DNA of 41,996 nucleotides from contig PMBR01000087.1 of the NCBI GenBank assembly GCA_003152995.1, positions 1 through 41,996 of the forward strand, in the 5' to 3' direction. Below, piece by piece: positions 15,128 to 23,578 of this stretch. The translations under genes were made by a program, and so were the position numbers. How positions within the stretch are numbered: position 1 is the first letter of the stretch; each line of letters starts with the position of its first letter. This DNA comes from Chloroflexota bacterium. GTDB lineage: Bacteria; Chloroflexota; Limnocylindria; Limnocylindrales; CSP1-4. Under the pieces are notes generated by a model. That model ran no database searches. It was not told the origin of the DNA and saw only the letters and a program-made list of their open reading frames with translations.

Positions 15128-15934
15128 CTAGGTCGGCGACGGTCCCTGTCGCGTCAAGGTGAGGCTGGCTACCAGCGCCTCGACCTGAGCCTCCGTGTCA
15201 TGCGCACCGGGGCCCCATTTGCCCCAGATCTCCCAACCCCCATCCCAGGAGCCCTCCTCGGTGACGTACCAGAAGCAGGAATCATCGAAATGGTATTCGA
15301 GAGCAGGTTCGCCGGCCACAGTCGTCCAGGGCAGGCTCGCGTCAACGCTCCCGCCTGGCGAGGGCAGGCCGAGCGAGACACCTCTGGCGTACCCGTAGAC
15401 CACCACCTGGTCGCCCACTACCGTCGCGTCGGCCTTGTCACAGGTGATGACAACGCCCATGGAAGCTGTCGGCGGAACGGTTTGGCAGGGGCTGTCGAAT
15501 TGTCCGGTGCCGACAGCGAAGTACACAACCGGGCCGTGATTGGTCCAACGTGTGTAGCTGGCCAGCATCTGCCAGCTGGCCGGATAGTCGAAGTCCAGGA
15601 CTGAGAGGCCCGCGATCTCGTGGACGTGCGCCATCCTGGGGCTGAGAGCCTCGCTCGGCGACGCGGTCTGGGACGTGGCGGCAGTCTTGCCAGGAGTCGC
15701 TGCCGTGGAGCTGGCCGTTGCGGGCGGGTAGGTGGGCATGTTGAGATGGCTGACCACAAGGACCACGGCCGCCACCACCAGACAGACGCCCGCTAGTGAG
15801 CCCAGAGGAAGGAGCGCACGCGGGCGAGACCGCGTGGAGACCGGAGTCAGATTGGGCCCGGTGTCGATCGGAACGGCAGCCGCTAATGCCCTGAGGGCCG
15901 CCTTCAATCGATGATCGTCGTGATCGTCGTTCAT
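15128..15934 (-). CDS. Single-pass membrane protein coupled to the ECF sigma factor
   Basis: This 268-residue protein has a short polar cytoplasmic N-terminus (about 1-42, Asp/His-rich at the start), one TM helix (about 43-62), a Ser/Thr/Ala linker and an extracytoplasmic domain of ~170 residues. The domain contains W-Q-M-L-A and cysteine pairs, and is rich in Trp, Tyr and Gly. Its ATG overlaps the sigma gene stop by 4 bases. The topology and coupling fit an anti-sigma factor or sensor, but I see no zinc-binding ZAS motif. The anti-sigma role therefore rests on context. Confidence 0.7.
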   Translation of the reverse strand: MNDDHDDHRLKAALRALAAAVPIDTGPNLTPVSTRSRPRALLPLGSLAGVCLVVAAVVLVVSHLNMPTYPPATASSTAATPGKTAATSQTASPSEALSPRMAHVHEIAGLSVLDFDYPASWQMLASYTRWTNHGPVVYFAVGTGQFDSPCQTVPPTASMGVVITCDKADATVVGDQVVVYGYARGVSLGLPSPGGSVDASLPWTTVAGEPALEYHFDDSCFWYVTEEGSWDGGWEIWGKWGPGAHDTEAQVEALVASLTLTRQGPSPT

Positions 15935-16428
15935 CGTGCCTGGTCCTCCAGGATGCGGCGCAGTCGATCTCGCGCCATCGACAGGCAGCCGGCCGCGGTT
16001 CCGCGTGGAACGTCCAGCAACTCCGCCACCTCGCTCTGGGAGTAGCCATCGAGCACAGTCAGCACCAGAGCGGCTCTACTCTCGAGATCGAGATGCATCA
16101 GCGCCCTCCATACGTCGGGGTTCACCGTCATGGCCCAAACGGCGTCCTGGTCACGAACCGGGAGGAAGCCCCACCGCCGCCGCCTTCGCCTCTCGTTCAG
16201 AGCGAGGCGGACACCGACCACAGCAAGCCACCGGTGGACTGGTTGGCCCGGCGGCAGGGGCCAGTGCTTCGCGGCCCGGGTGAACGTCTCCTGCGCTAGG
16301 TCTCGAGCCTCGTCCGCGTCGCCGACGATCAACGCCAACCGCTGGACGAGCAACCTGCCGTGGCGGCGGTAGGCATCTGCGAGCGTGTCCGCATCAACCT
16401 GTGGGGTGGTCACTGCTCCGGCGTCTAT
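15931..16428 (-). CDS. ECF-type RNA polymerase sigma factor
   Basis: Region 2 reads A-Y-R-R-H-G-R-L-L-V-Q-R-L, then A-R-D-L-A-Q-E-T-F-T-R-A. Region 4 reads L-D-L-E-S-R-A-A-L-V-L, then G-Y-S-Q-S-E-V-A-E-L-L-D-V-P-R-G-T. Together these make a group 4 sigma factor. The start is uncertain. A perfect GAGGAGG (16437-16443) lies 8 bases before an in-frame ATA (16428-16426), with TATAAG further up (16448-16453). The first regular start is GTG at 16413, whose only ribosome-site-like bases are too close. The ATA start is used here (165 codons). The sigma gene overlaps its membrane partner by 4 bases. Confidence 0.85.
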   Translation of the reverse strand: MDAGAVTTPQVDADTLADAYRRHGRLLVQRLALIVGDADEARDLAQETFTRAAKHWPLPPGQPVHRWLAVVGVRLALNERRRRRRWGFLPVRDQDAVWAMTVNPDVWRALMHLDLESRAALVLTVLDGYSQSEVAELLDVPRGTAAGCLSMARDRLRRILEDQAR

Positions 16429-16600
16429 GGTGTTTGCCTCCTCGGAACTTATACACCCGGCGACCCCGAATGTTGCATCACACTCTCCTGGCCTGCCCTG
16501 GCTTCGATGCGCCCGTTGGTACGACACCGACTGAACCACCCGTCTCGGCTCAACTAGTGGGCCAGCTACCCCGAATCGCCGTCGGGGGCCCACCGGCTCC

Positions 16601-16606
16601 TAGAGT
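16601..16606 (+). promoter_or_regulatory. TAGAGT -10 box, leaderless promoter of the 216-aa membrane protein
   Basis: TAGAGT ends 6 bases before ATG (16613) and there is no ribosome site between. It lies in the divergent spacer shared with the leftward sigma gene. Confidence 0.5.
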
Positions 16607-16612
16607 CCACAC

Positions 16613-17263
16613 ATGGGTCGTAGCCTGCGCGGTCTGGCTCTATCAGTGGCGACGGCATTGGTTGTGCTAGTCACCGGGCACAACCTTGTCTTCCTGTTGA
16701 CCTACGGGGCCGACTATGGCGCCGCCCTCGCGCGAACGGGTCATGACAGCCGATGGACAGAGACAGTCCAGGCCGTGCTCCTCGCGACGAGCCTGTTGGC
16801 CGCAGCTGCCATCGTGCGTATTGCCTACCTCTTTGGGCTCGTCCAGCGCCTGCGGCCCGGTGGCGGGGGTCGGCCCAACGGTCGGGCATTCTTGCGCACC
16901 CTGGCCCAGATCTGGATAAAGGCTTTCCTGGTGGCGACGATCTTGTTCGTCGTCCAGGAAAACTATGAGCGATGGACGGTTGGGCTTGGGTTGCCCGGCC
17001 TATCGGTGCTCGGATCGTTCGACGTCGCTGGTCCCATCCTGGTGTTCCTGGTCGTAAGCCTTGTCGTCTCAGCGGTCGCGGCCCTCTTTGAGTGGGGCAT
17101 CACCGAGTTAGAGGCACGGATTGCGGCGATCCTGGGCCACCGCGCTCAGGGTGTGGTCTATCCGGTGCGGCGCCGCCGGCCCGAACCGATCCGGCCATCC
17201 TCGTCGATCCTCGGGCGGAACCTCGCCGGGCGCGCACCGCCTGCTCCCCTTACACAGCACTAG
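16613..17263 (+). CDS. Unknown four-TM membrane protein
   Basis: I do not recognise the family. This 216-residue protein has predicted TM helices at about 8-30, 52-75, 101-118 and 136-158. A conserved-looking cytoplasmic loop carries G-G-G-G-R-P-N-G-R between TM2 and TM3, followed by an amphipathic helix with E-L-E-A-R-I-A-A-I-L. The C-terminus is basic and proline-rich. It is transcribed away from the sigma/anti-sigma pair. It stands 64 bases before the His-first secreted protein of the CopC-CopD block, so it may open that operon. Confidence 0.7.
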   Translation: MGRSLRGLALSVATALVVLVTGHNLVFLLTYGADYGAALARTGHDSRWTETVQAVLLATSLLAAAAIVRIAYLFGLVQRLRPGGGGRPNGRAFLRTLAQIWIKAFLVATILFVVQENYERWTVGLGLPGLSVLGSFDVAGPILVFLVVSLVVSAVAALFEWGITELEARIAAILGHRAQGVVYPVRRRRPEPIRPSSSILGRNLAGRAPPAPLTQH

Positions 17264-17327
17264 GTCGGAGCCTCGCGGCTCAGCCGGCCGTACGAGCCGG
17301 CCACGTCCCAGTCGCAAAGGGGATTCC

Positions 17328-18077
17328 ATGCGCCGCAGAGTCTGTGGTGCCGCCTTCGGTACCGCTCTCATGCTGGCACTGGCCGTCTCGGCGACCGCCA
17401 GCGCCCACGTCGTCAAACAATTCGGCTCATACAGTGTGGCGATGGGTTGGCTCCACGAGCCAACCTACGTCGGGGTCGAGAACTCGGTCCAGGTAATCGT
17501 CAAAGACGGGTCGGGCAATCCTGTCAACGACCTGCAACCAGGTGATCTGCAGGTAGTGGTATCCACGGCCGGCCAGCAAACCGCGGCCCTGCCGCTGCAG
17601 CCCTCGTTCGATCCCGACACCGGGCTCGGGACGCCGGGCGAATACACGGCTTCACTCATCCCGACGCAGGTAGGTGACTACACGTTCCACCTTTCGGGTT
17701 CGATCCACGGCCATGCCGTCGACGAGATGGCGACTTCATCTGACCAAACCTTCAACACCGTCACGGCCGGCACCGACGTCCAGTTCCCGGTCAAGCTCCC
17801 GGCCTTAGGTGATCTCTCGACGCTCATCGAGCGAGTGGATGGCCGGGCCACGACCGCCAACGCGGCCGCGACACAAGCCCAGCAACTGGCGACACAAGCC
17901 CAGCAGGCGGCGACACAGGCGCAGCAGGCTGTGGCGCAGGCGCAGCAGGCTGCCGGCCAGGCATCCGACAACGCAAACCGCGCTCTGCTGGCGGGCATCG
18001 TCGTCGGAGGGCTCGGCGTGCTGCTCGGGCTGGCCGGCCTGATCGTCGGCCTGCGCGTCTCGAGACGGCGGACCTAG
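17328..18077 (+). CDS. Exported, membrane-anchored protein with heptad repeats, next to copCD
   Basis: This 249-residue protein has a signal peptide (1-26) cleaved at A-S-A|H, leaving His as the likely first residue. An Ig-like YtkA/FixH-type domain (about 30-150) follows, with G-x-P-V-N-D-L-Q-P-G-D-L and T-G-L-G-T-P-G-E-Y-T-A-S. Four heptads of the A-T-Q-A-Q-Q type (181-208) then make a coiled stalk, and a C-terminal TM helix (about 219-243) ends in R-R-R. The ATG at 17328 has AAGGGG upstream. The copCD gene starts 3 bases after its stop. A role in periplasmic copper binding or delivery is inferred from context and the N-terminal His. Confidence 0.8.
   Translation: MRRRVCGAAFGTALMLALAVSATASAHVVKQFGSYSVAMGWLHEPTYVGVENSVQVIVKDGSGNPVNDLQPGDLQVVVSTAGQQTAALPLQPSFDPDTGLGTPGEYTASLIPTQVGDYTFHLSGSIHGHAVDEMATSSDQTFNTVTAGTDVQFPVKLPALGDLSTLIERVDGRATTANAAATQAQQLATQAQQAATQAQQAVAQAQQAAGQASDNANRALLAGIVVGGLGVLLGLAGLIVGLRVSRRRT
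17868..17951 (+). repeat. Four 21-base in-frame repeats (heptad stalk)
   Basis: Four consecutive 21-base units encode A-T-Q-A-Q-Q-x variants within the membrane-anchored protein at 17328-18077. Units 1-3 differ at a few third positions; unit 4 is more diverged. Such in-frame units can expand or contract without frameshift. Confidence 0.85.
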
Positions 18078-18080
18078 CCG

Positions 18081-20084
18081 ATGCGTCGGGCGGTCGTCGC
18101 CATCGGAGCGGTGCTCGTGTTGCTGGCGCTCGCGGCTGGCGCCGCGAGCGCTCACGCCCTCCTGCAGTCCGCGGATCCGGCTCCCAACTCAGTGACGGCG
18201 ACCACTCCGCCGGTCATCACGCTCACATTCACAGAAGCGCCGGACCCGAAGCTCTCGTCGGTTCAGGTGTTGGACAGCAGCGGCGCCTCCGTGGCGACCG
18301 GACCCGCCGAAGCGGCTTCGGGCCACGCCGACGAGTTGAGCATCGCCATCAAGTCCCTGTCGGAAGGCGTCTATACGGTGGCGTGGCAGACAGTCTCGGC
18401 GGTTGACGGCCACATCGCCGCCGGCTCGTACGCATTCTTGGTGGGTACGACGGCGCCTCCGGCCGGTTCGGCTGGAGCCGCGCCGCCATCCTCGACCGCC
18501 ACGGCGGGCGCATCCCTCGGAGTGGTGATCGCACGCTGGATCCTGTATGTCGGGTTGCTCGGGCTGCTGGGCGCCGCGTTCCTGGGCGCCTTTCTCCTGC
18601 CGGGCGAGTTGAGTCTGCCCCTGCGACTGGCAATGGGCGAACTGATCGTCGCCGTCGTGGGAACGGTGCTGCTGGTCGCCATCCAGACAGGAGATGCCGG
18701 GGCATCCCTGGCGGATCTGCCGGGCACGAGCCTCGGCAACGACGCCGTGATGCGCCTCGTCCCGCTGATACTCGCGACGGCTGTGCTCGTCCCGGCCTTC
18801 CGGGCGCATGGCTTGGTGCGCCGCGGATTGCTGGCAGCAACCGGGGTGCTTGCAGCGGTCGCGCTGCTCGTCGAGGCGACCCTCAGCCACGCCGCGTCCC
18901 AGTCCTTCGCCCCGGCCGAGATCGCCCTGCAATGGCTCCACGTCACCGCCGTGGGGCTCTGGCTGGGCGGCCTGGTTGCGCTGCTGACCCAGATCCGCGG
19001 GGCCGCCACCCCGGAAAATGGCGAGCTCGCGCGACGGTTCGCTCTCCTGGCCGGTTTCGGCCTCGGGATCGTGGCCCTTACGGGTGTGCTCCGATCGATC
19101 GTCGATATCGGAACGATCAACGCGCTCCTGACCACCGAGTTCGGCTTGCTGGTCCTGCTCAAGGTTGCCTTTTTGATACCCATTGCCGCCCTGGGGGCGC
19201 TCAATCACTTCCGCAACGTTCCGCGCGCCGGACGCGATCTCCGACCCCTTCGACGTGCCGGCTCAATCGAGCTGACGATCGGCGCCGTGGTGCTGCTGGT
19301 CGCCTCGATCCTGGTCAACGTCGCACCGCCGACGGAAGTCGCGGCCGCGGCGGGCGGGCAGAGCGGTCCGCAGGCAGGAGCGACAGCCAGCACGCCGCCG
19401 TCTCTCACAATCAGCGGCTCCGACTTCGGGACCTCCGTCCGGCTCAAGTTGACGGTCTCGCCAGGGACGGTTGGGAGTAATGAGTTCTCTGCCCGGGTGA
19501 CCGACTACGACACGGGCGCACCCGTGAACGCCACCGCTGTCCGACTCACCTTCAGCCTGCCAGCGAAACCCTCGATCGGGGCGTCCACGCTCGACCTTCG
19601 CCTCCAGAAACCGGACCTGTTCACAGCCACCGGCGCGAATCTCTCCCTCGAGGGCACCTGGCTGATGTCGGCTCTGGTGACAGAGCCGACAACGTCGGTC
19701 GGGGTGGACCTCCAGGTAACCGTCCGGAGCGCACCTCAGCAGATCGACGTCAATCGGGTGGCGGGCCTGCCCACGATCTATGCGGTTCACCTGAGCAGCG
19801 GCAGGACCGTCCAGATCTACCTCGATCCGGGCAAACCCGGCTCGAACCTGCTCCACGCCACCTGGTTCGACGCCACCGGACACGAGATGCCGGTGTCGGA
19901 CGTGACCATGGCCCAAATCCTGCCGTCCGGGGCGTCGGTCGCCCTCCAGCCGCAAATCCTCGACTCCGGCCACGAGGCAGCCTCGGTCCAGGTCGACACC
20001 CTGCCGGCGACCTTCGCCCTGGCTGCAACCGGCCCCGGCGGCGTGGCGCTCCAGACCCAACTCCAGATATCCCAAAGCGCGTGA
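18081..20084 (+). CDS. CopC-CopD fusion, copper handling
   Basis: This 667-residue protein has a signal peptide (1-24, A-S-A|H). A CopC beta-barrel domain (25-118) carries the expected Cu(II) ligands: the N-terminal His25 plus the D-G-H motif (Asp109, His111). A CopD membrane domain of about eight TM helices follows (about 150-420), with histidines in the helix reading L-H-V-T-A-V-G-L-W-L-G-G. A C-terminal extracytoplasmic beta domain completes it (about 445-660). CopC binds copper outside the membrane and CopD is thought to pass it through. The gene lies 3 bases after the heptad-repeat protein and 8 bases before a lipoprotein gene, all one operon. Confidence 0.92.
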   Translation: MRRAVVAIGAVLVLLALAAGAASAHALLQSADPAPNSVTATTPPVITLTFTEAPDPKLSSVQVLDSSGASVATGPAEAASGHADELSIAIKSLSEGVYTVAWQTVSAVDGHIAAGSYAFLVGTTAPPAGSAGAAPPSSTATAGASLGVVIARWILYVGLLGLLGAAFLGAFLLPGELSLPLRLAMGELIVAVVGTVLLVAIQTGDAGASLADLPGTSLGNDAVMRLVPLILATAVLVPAFRAHGLVRRGLLAATGVLAAVALLVEATLSHAASQSFAPAEIALQWLHVTAVGLWLGGLVALLTQIRGAATPENGELARRFALLAGFGLGIVALTGVLRSIVDIGTINALLTTEFGLLVLLKVAFLIPIAALGALNHFRNVPRAGRDLRPLRRAGSIELTIGAVVLLVASILVNVAPPTEVAAAAGGQSGPQAGATASTPPSLTISGSDFGTSVRLKLTVSPGTVGSNEFSARVTDYDTGAPVNATAVRLTFSLPAKPSIGASTLDLRLQKPDLFTATGANLSLEGTWLMSALVTEPTTSVGVDLQVTVRSAPQQIDVNRVAGLPTIYAVHLSSGRTVQIYLDPGKPGSNLLHATWFDATGHEMPVSDVTMAQILPSGASVALQPQILDSGHEAASVQVDTLPATFALAATGPGGVALQTQLQISQSA

Positions 20085-20092
20085 GGTTTCCG

Positions 20093-20548
20093 ATGCGCCC
20101 CCCTCGTCTTTCGCGGCGTCTCCTGGCGATTCTCGTCGCGTTCATCGTCGCCTCCTGCAGCTCGGCTTCGCCGCCGGCGTCATCCGACTCGGCGTCCGCA
20201 TATCCGATCGACGCGAGCAACATCCCGCCGGGTCGCCCCTCCACTACAGCCAAGATCACCATCGTTTCGCCTGCGCCCAACGCGGTGATCACCGGAGGAA
20301 CCGTGCACGTGGTCGTGCAGGTCACCGGGGCAACGGTCGTCGATGACACCAACGAAGACATCCGACCCGACCAGGGCCACGTCCACCTCTATCTCGACAA
20401 CGCGCTCTGGTACATGCAGTACAGCCTGACCAAGGACATCCCGGTAAGCCCCGGCACGTACGTCCTCAAGGCCGAATTCGTCGCCAACGACCACGCGCCG
20501 TTCAACCCCCGGGACTGGTCGGACCAGGTCTTCTTCACCGTGAAATGA
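20093..20548 (+). CDS. Small lipoprotein with His-rich beta domain
   Basis: This 151-residue protein has a lipoprotein signal ending I-V-A-S-C with lipid Cys22. A Ser/Ala linker follows, then an Ig-like domain with A-P-N-A-V-I-T-G-G-T-V, G-H-V-H-L-Y-L-D (His96, His98) and N-D-H-A-P (His124). The layout resembles DUF4399-type domains, whose histidines may bind metal. That would suit the copper-type context, but is not proven. ATG 20093 is preferred over GTG 20081 because GAGG lies 6 bases before it, overlapping the end of copCD. The next gene begins 11 bases after its stop. Confidence 0.7.
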   Translation: MRPPRLSRRLLAILVAFIVASCSSASPPASSDSASAYPIDASNIPPGRPSTTAKITIVSPAPNAVITGGTVHVVVQVTGATVVDDTNEDIRPDQGHVHLYLDNALWYMQYSLTKDIPVSPGTYVLKAEFVANDHAPFNPRDWSDQVFFTVK

Positions 20549-20559
20549 GGAGCCGACCC

Positions 20560-21891
20560 ATGCCTCGATCTTCCCGCTCGCCCGGCGCGTTTCGCGGCGC
20601 TGCCGCCGCCAGCCTGCTCGCCCTGTTCGTCAGCGGCTGCACCGCCGCGGCCACACCCGCCAGTTCGGCGCCGGGCGCTCCAATCCGCGTCGGCGTCGTC
20701 CTCCCGCTCTCCGGGATGCCTGCCGAGCTCGCCGGTCAGGAACGTCTCGGCATCCAGCTCGCGGCTGATCTCGTCAACGCCGATGGCGGCATCCACGGAC
20801 GGCAGCTCGTACTCGACGTGCGCGATCTCTCGGACAGCACCCAGGCGACGGCCGTCGTCGCGCGGCTCAAGGCTGAAGGCGCCCCGGTCGTCGTCGGCTC
20901 GTATGCTTCCGACCTTTCGATGGCAGTGAGCAGCGCGGCCGCGAGCGCCGGGCTTGTCTACTGGGAGTCCGGAGCGGTGGCCGATCAACTCACGGGCCGC
21001 CGTCTGCCGCTCGTCTTCCGCGTCGGGGCGGACGGAGCCAGGCTCGGAGCCAACTCAGCCACGTTCGCCTCGACGGTGCTCGCACCCATGCTCGGGAAGA
21101 CCGCGGCGACTCTACGCGTGACCGTCGTGGCCGCAACGGACGACTACGCCCGGTCGGTCGCCGACGCCGCCCAAGCCGGGATCGCCGCTTCGGGCGACGT
21201 GCTGGCGTCTCGCATCGACTATTCGTTGTCGGTTCCGGATTGGCCCTCGGTGATGACCAAGCTGGTCGCATCCCAGCCCGATGTCGTGATCCTGGCGGCC
21301 CACATTCCCGACGGGGAGGCATTCCGGCGGGCGATGATCGCGGCCAACGTCCATGTCGGCGCTCTCATCGGCTCGACCATGGCGCAATGTGTCGGCGACT
21401 TCGGCGAGGAACTGGGCGCGGACGCGATTGGTGTCTTTGCCTCGGATCGGCCGACCGGCGGGTTCAACCCGGCAGCTCTCGATCCCGCCGCACGAACACT
21501 CTACGATCGCTTCGCAGCGGAATGGACCAAGGCGAACGGTTCGGGCCAGCCGTCGGAGGAAGGCCTGGCAGGCTTCACAGCCGCGTGGGCGCTCTTCCAC
21601 GACGTTCTAGGCAACGCCTCCGCCCTCGATCCTGGGTCAATCGCGGCCGCCGCCCACGCAGTCGACCTGCCGGCCGGCAGCCTCCCCAACGGCTCGGGCC
21701 TCCGGTTCTCGAGCGACCCTGCCCGGCTTGGCCAGAACGAGCTGGCGGCCGCGGTTGTGTGGCAATGGCAACCGCCCGCGCCGGCCGCGACTGCGTCCGC
21801 GGCCACCACCACACCGCAGAGCGTGACAGTGTGGCCCAATCAGTTCGCAAGCGGGCCCATCGATCGGTCGCTCGTTCCGCTGCCGAGATGA
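20560..21891 (+). CDS. ABC-type substrate-binding lipoprotein (leucine-binding-protein fold)
   Basis: This 443-residue protein has a lipoprotein signal ending F-V-S-G-C (Cys27). A type I periplasmic binding fold follows: I-R-V-G-V-V-L-P-L-S-G near 47-57, G-I-Q-L-A-A-D-L-V-N-A-D-G-G-I-H-G-R, then V-V-G-S-Y-A-S. These are typical of branched-chain amino acid or amide binding proteins (Peripla_BP_6). No permease or ATPase genes lie nearby, so it either uses a distant transporter or acts as a receptor-like binder. The ATG at 20560 has GAGGAG 6 bases upstream; an in-frame ATG at 20545 overlaps the previous stop. A Thr/Ala-rich stretch precedes the C-terminus. Confidence 0.85.
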   Translation: MPRSSRSPGAFRGAAAASLLALFVSGCTAAATPASSAPGAPIRVGVVLPLSGMPAELAGQERLGIQLAADLVNADGGIHGRQLVLDVRDLSDSTQATAVVARLKAEGAPVVVGSYASDLSMAVSSAAASAGLVYWESGAVADQLTGRRLPLVFRVGADGARLGANSATFASTVLAPMLGKTAATLRVTVVAATDDYARSVADAAQAGIAASGDVLASRIDYSLSVPDWPSVMTKLVASQPDVVILAAHIPDGEAFRRAMIAANVHVGALIGSTMAQCVGDFGEELGADAIGVFASDRPTGGFNPAALDPAARTLYDRFAAEWTKANGSGQPSEEGLAGFTAAWALFHDVLGNASALDPGSIAAAAHAVDLPAGSLPNGSGLRFSSDPARLGQNELAAAVVWQWQPPAPAATASAATTTPQSVTVWPNQFASGPIDRSLVPLPR

Positions 21892-22529
21892 ACGCAGCTG
21901 CGGTGCAGGCGCGACAGGACGCCGACCGGGTTCCCAGCGCCCGCCCAGAATCGATCGCCGGCCGTGTACCGAGCGCATGCCGGGCTCTGGCGGTGTGCGT
22001 CGCCCTTGCGATGGCCGTCGGGATCCGTTGGCGCACCTTCCAGACCGCAGCTCTCGACGGCCTGACCGAGGGCCTGATCTTTGGGCTGCTATTGGTCGGG
22101 ACAGCTGTTCTTGGCGGCCTGCGACCCAGCGTTCCTCGAGCAGGCGCGCTCGCTGCCGGTGTTGCAGCCGGTGGCGTGCTGGTCGTGGTGTCGCTCGCAG
22201 CCCGGTGGCCGGTCCCTCCTCTCGTGCTTGGCCACGCAGCCCCGTTTGTACCGTGGATAGCGATCACAACACTCGTCGCGACGGGCGAAGAGCTTGTTCT
22301 GCGAGGAGCGCTGTGGCACTGGGTCGGCGCCGCGGGGGGAGATGCGGCAGCACTGCTGATCACCAGCCTGCTCTTCGCCCTGATCCACGTGCCCGTTTAC
22401 GGCTGGCACGTCGTACCACTCGACTTCGGAGTCGGACTCATGTTCGGCGGGCTCCGACTCTGGTTCGGCGGACCTGCCGCGCCGGCCGCGGCCCATGTAC
22501 TCGCCGATCTCGCGACCTGGTGGCTTTGA
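21888..22529 (+). CDS. CPBP-family intramembrane protease (CAAX/Abi type)
   Basis: This 213-residue membrane protein has about six TM helices and the three CPBP motifs. They are Glu134-Glu135-x-x-x-Arg139 (E-E-L-V-L-R), F-x-x-x-His167 (F-A-L-I-H) and His203-x-x-x-Asp207 (H-V-L-A-D). These form the metal-dependent intramembrane active site. Such proteins cleave membrane peptides or prenylated substrates and can process bacteriocins or exported factors; the substrate here is unknown. Its ATG overlaps the stop of the binding-protein gene by 4 bases. Its TGA overlaps the next ATG by 1 base, so it is tightly bound to this operon. Confidence 0.88.
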   Translation: MNAAAVQARQDADRVPSARPESIAGRVPSACRALAVCVALAMAVGIRWRTFQTAALDGLTEGLIFGLLLVGTAVLGGLRPSVPRAGALAAGVAAGGVLVVVSLAARWPVPPLVLGHAAPFVPWIAITTLVATGEELVLRGALWHWVGAAGGDAAALLITSLLFALIHVPVYGWHVVPLDFGVGLMFGGLRLWFGGPAAPAAAHVLADLATWWL

Positions 22530-23416
22530 TGACACGACGAGGACTAGCGCTCGGGGCGATGGCTTGTGGCCTGGTCGTCATCGTCGGATCACAACGACTT
22601 GCACCAATCGCAGGTCCACCGCTCTACGACGGCGTGATCGTCGAAGACCCCTACAAGTGGCTCTCGCCGCCGGCCGGATACCCCGGGGGCGCCCAGGGAG
22701 CCTCGGCGTCGGGCGCCGTCTCGGGCGCTCAAAGCCCGAACATGGGCGTGGGAACCGCCGAGCAGCCGCCCCAGGCCCAGATCTTCGCCGGGGAGGGCTT
22801 TCTGGTGATGCCGCCCGGGACTACAACGATCAAGGTCTCCATTGAGCCCGTGCAGCCCGCGGCTCAACCCGCTGACGGCCTCATCGCCGGCAATGTCTAC
22901 CGCTTCTCGCTTACCAACCAGAGCGGTGGAGCGATCACCGGTGACCCGACCGGTGGAGTCACTATCGTCTTGCGTGGGCCGGCAAGCCTGCCGACAGCGA
23001 CGATCGAGCGCTTCTCCGGCTCTGCGTGGTCACCGCTTCAGACCGACCCAGCCGGCGCGCCCAACATGTTCACGGCGGTGGTCACGGATTTCGGGGATTT
23101 CTCGCTCGTCGCGCCTGCAGGATGGGTGCCTGCCTCACCTGGACCGGCGGTGCCTGCGCAAGTCGGCCCTGCCGGGCCACAAGTCACGCCCGCGACAACT
23201 CCGGGCAGCGGGGCGGCCAGTCCACCAGGCTCCGGACCGCCGACGCTACTGATCGGCGGGGTCGCTGGCCTCGCGCTGGTCTCGGCCGCGGGCGTCCTAG
23301 TATGGCTCCGAAGCCGGCGACCCAAGCCGGCCGGGGCACTGCCCGTGCGCCGGCCGCCGCCTCCACCAAGCCCGTCGCCTCCCCGCCGCCCGCCTGTCTC
23401 GCGACGGAGGCGGTGA
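22529..23416 (+). CDS. Membrane-anchored exported protein, proline-rich C-terminus
   Basis: I do not recognise a named family. This 295-residue protein has an N-terminal hydrophobic signal (about 5-20). A beta-rich extracytoplasmic region (about 80-195) contains F-R/Y-R-F-S-L-T-N, G-V-T-I-V-L-R-G-P, and F-T-A-V-V-T-D-F-G-D-F-S-L-V. A Pro/Gly/Ala linker, one TM helix (about 243-263) and an Arg/Pro tail follow. The F-G-D-F-S-L-V strand resembles small surface domains that end in a membrane anchor. Its ATG shares a base with the CPBP stop (TGATG). It is the last gene of the block that starts with the His-first proteins. Confidence 0.7.
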   Translation: MTRRGLALGAMACGLVVIVGSQRLAPIAGPPLYDGVIVEDPYKWLSPPAGYPGGAQGASASGAVSGAQSPNMGVGTAEQPPQAQIFAGEGFLVMPPGTTTIKVSIEPVQPAAQPADGLIAGNVYRFSLTNQSGGAITGDPTGGVTIVLRGPASLPTATIERFSGSAWSPLQTDPAGAPNMFTAVVTDFGDFSLVAPAGWVPASPGPAVPAQVGPAGPQVTPATTPGSGAASPPGSGPPTLLIGGVAGLALVSAAGVLVWLRSRRPKPAGALPVRRPPPPPSPSPPRRPPVSRRRR

Positions 23417-23578
23417 CCGCATGCCACCCGCGATCCCTTCCCCCGGGAATCCGACAGGCAGGACAGTAGGCCGGCGATGGCGTCATTGGGGTCGCCCAAA
23501 CGTGCTTCTTCCTGGCGTCGGTCGAACTCAATCCGCCCCGGCAGAATCAACTTAGTCCAGTCTTGGAAGGTCCCAACA

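Noticed and set aside
18189-19208. Leftward open frame inside copCD
   Set aside because: Gln/Arg/Gly-rich shadow of the membrane domain; no independent support.
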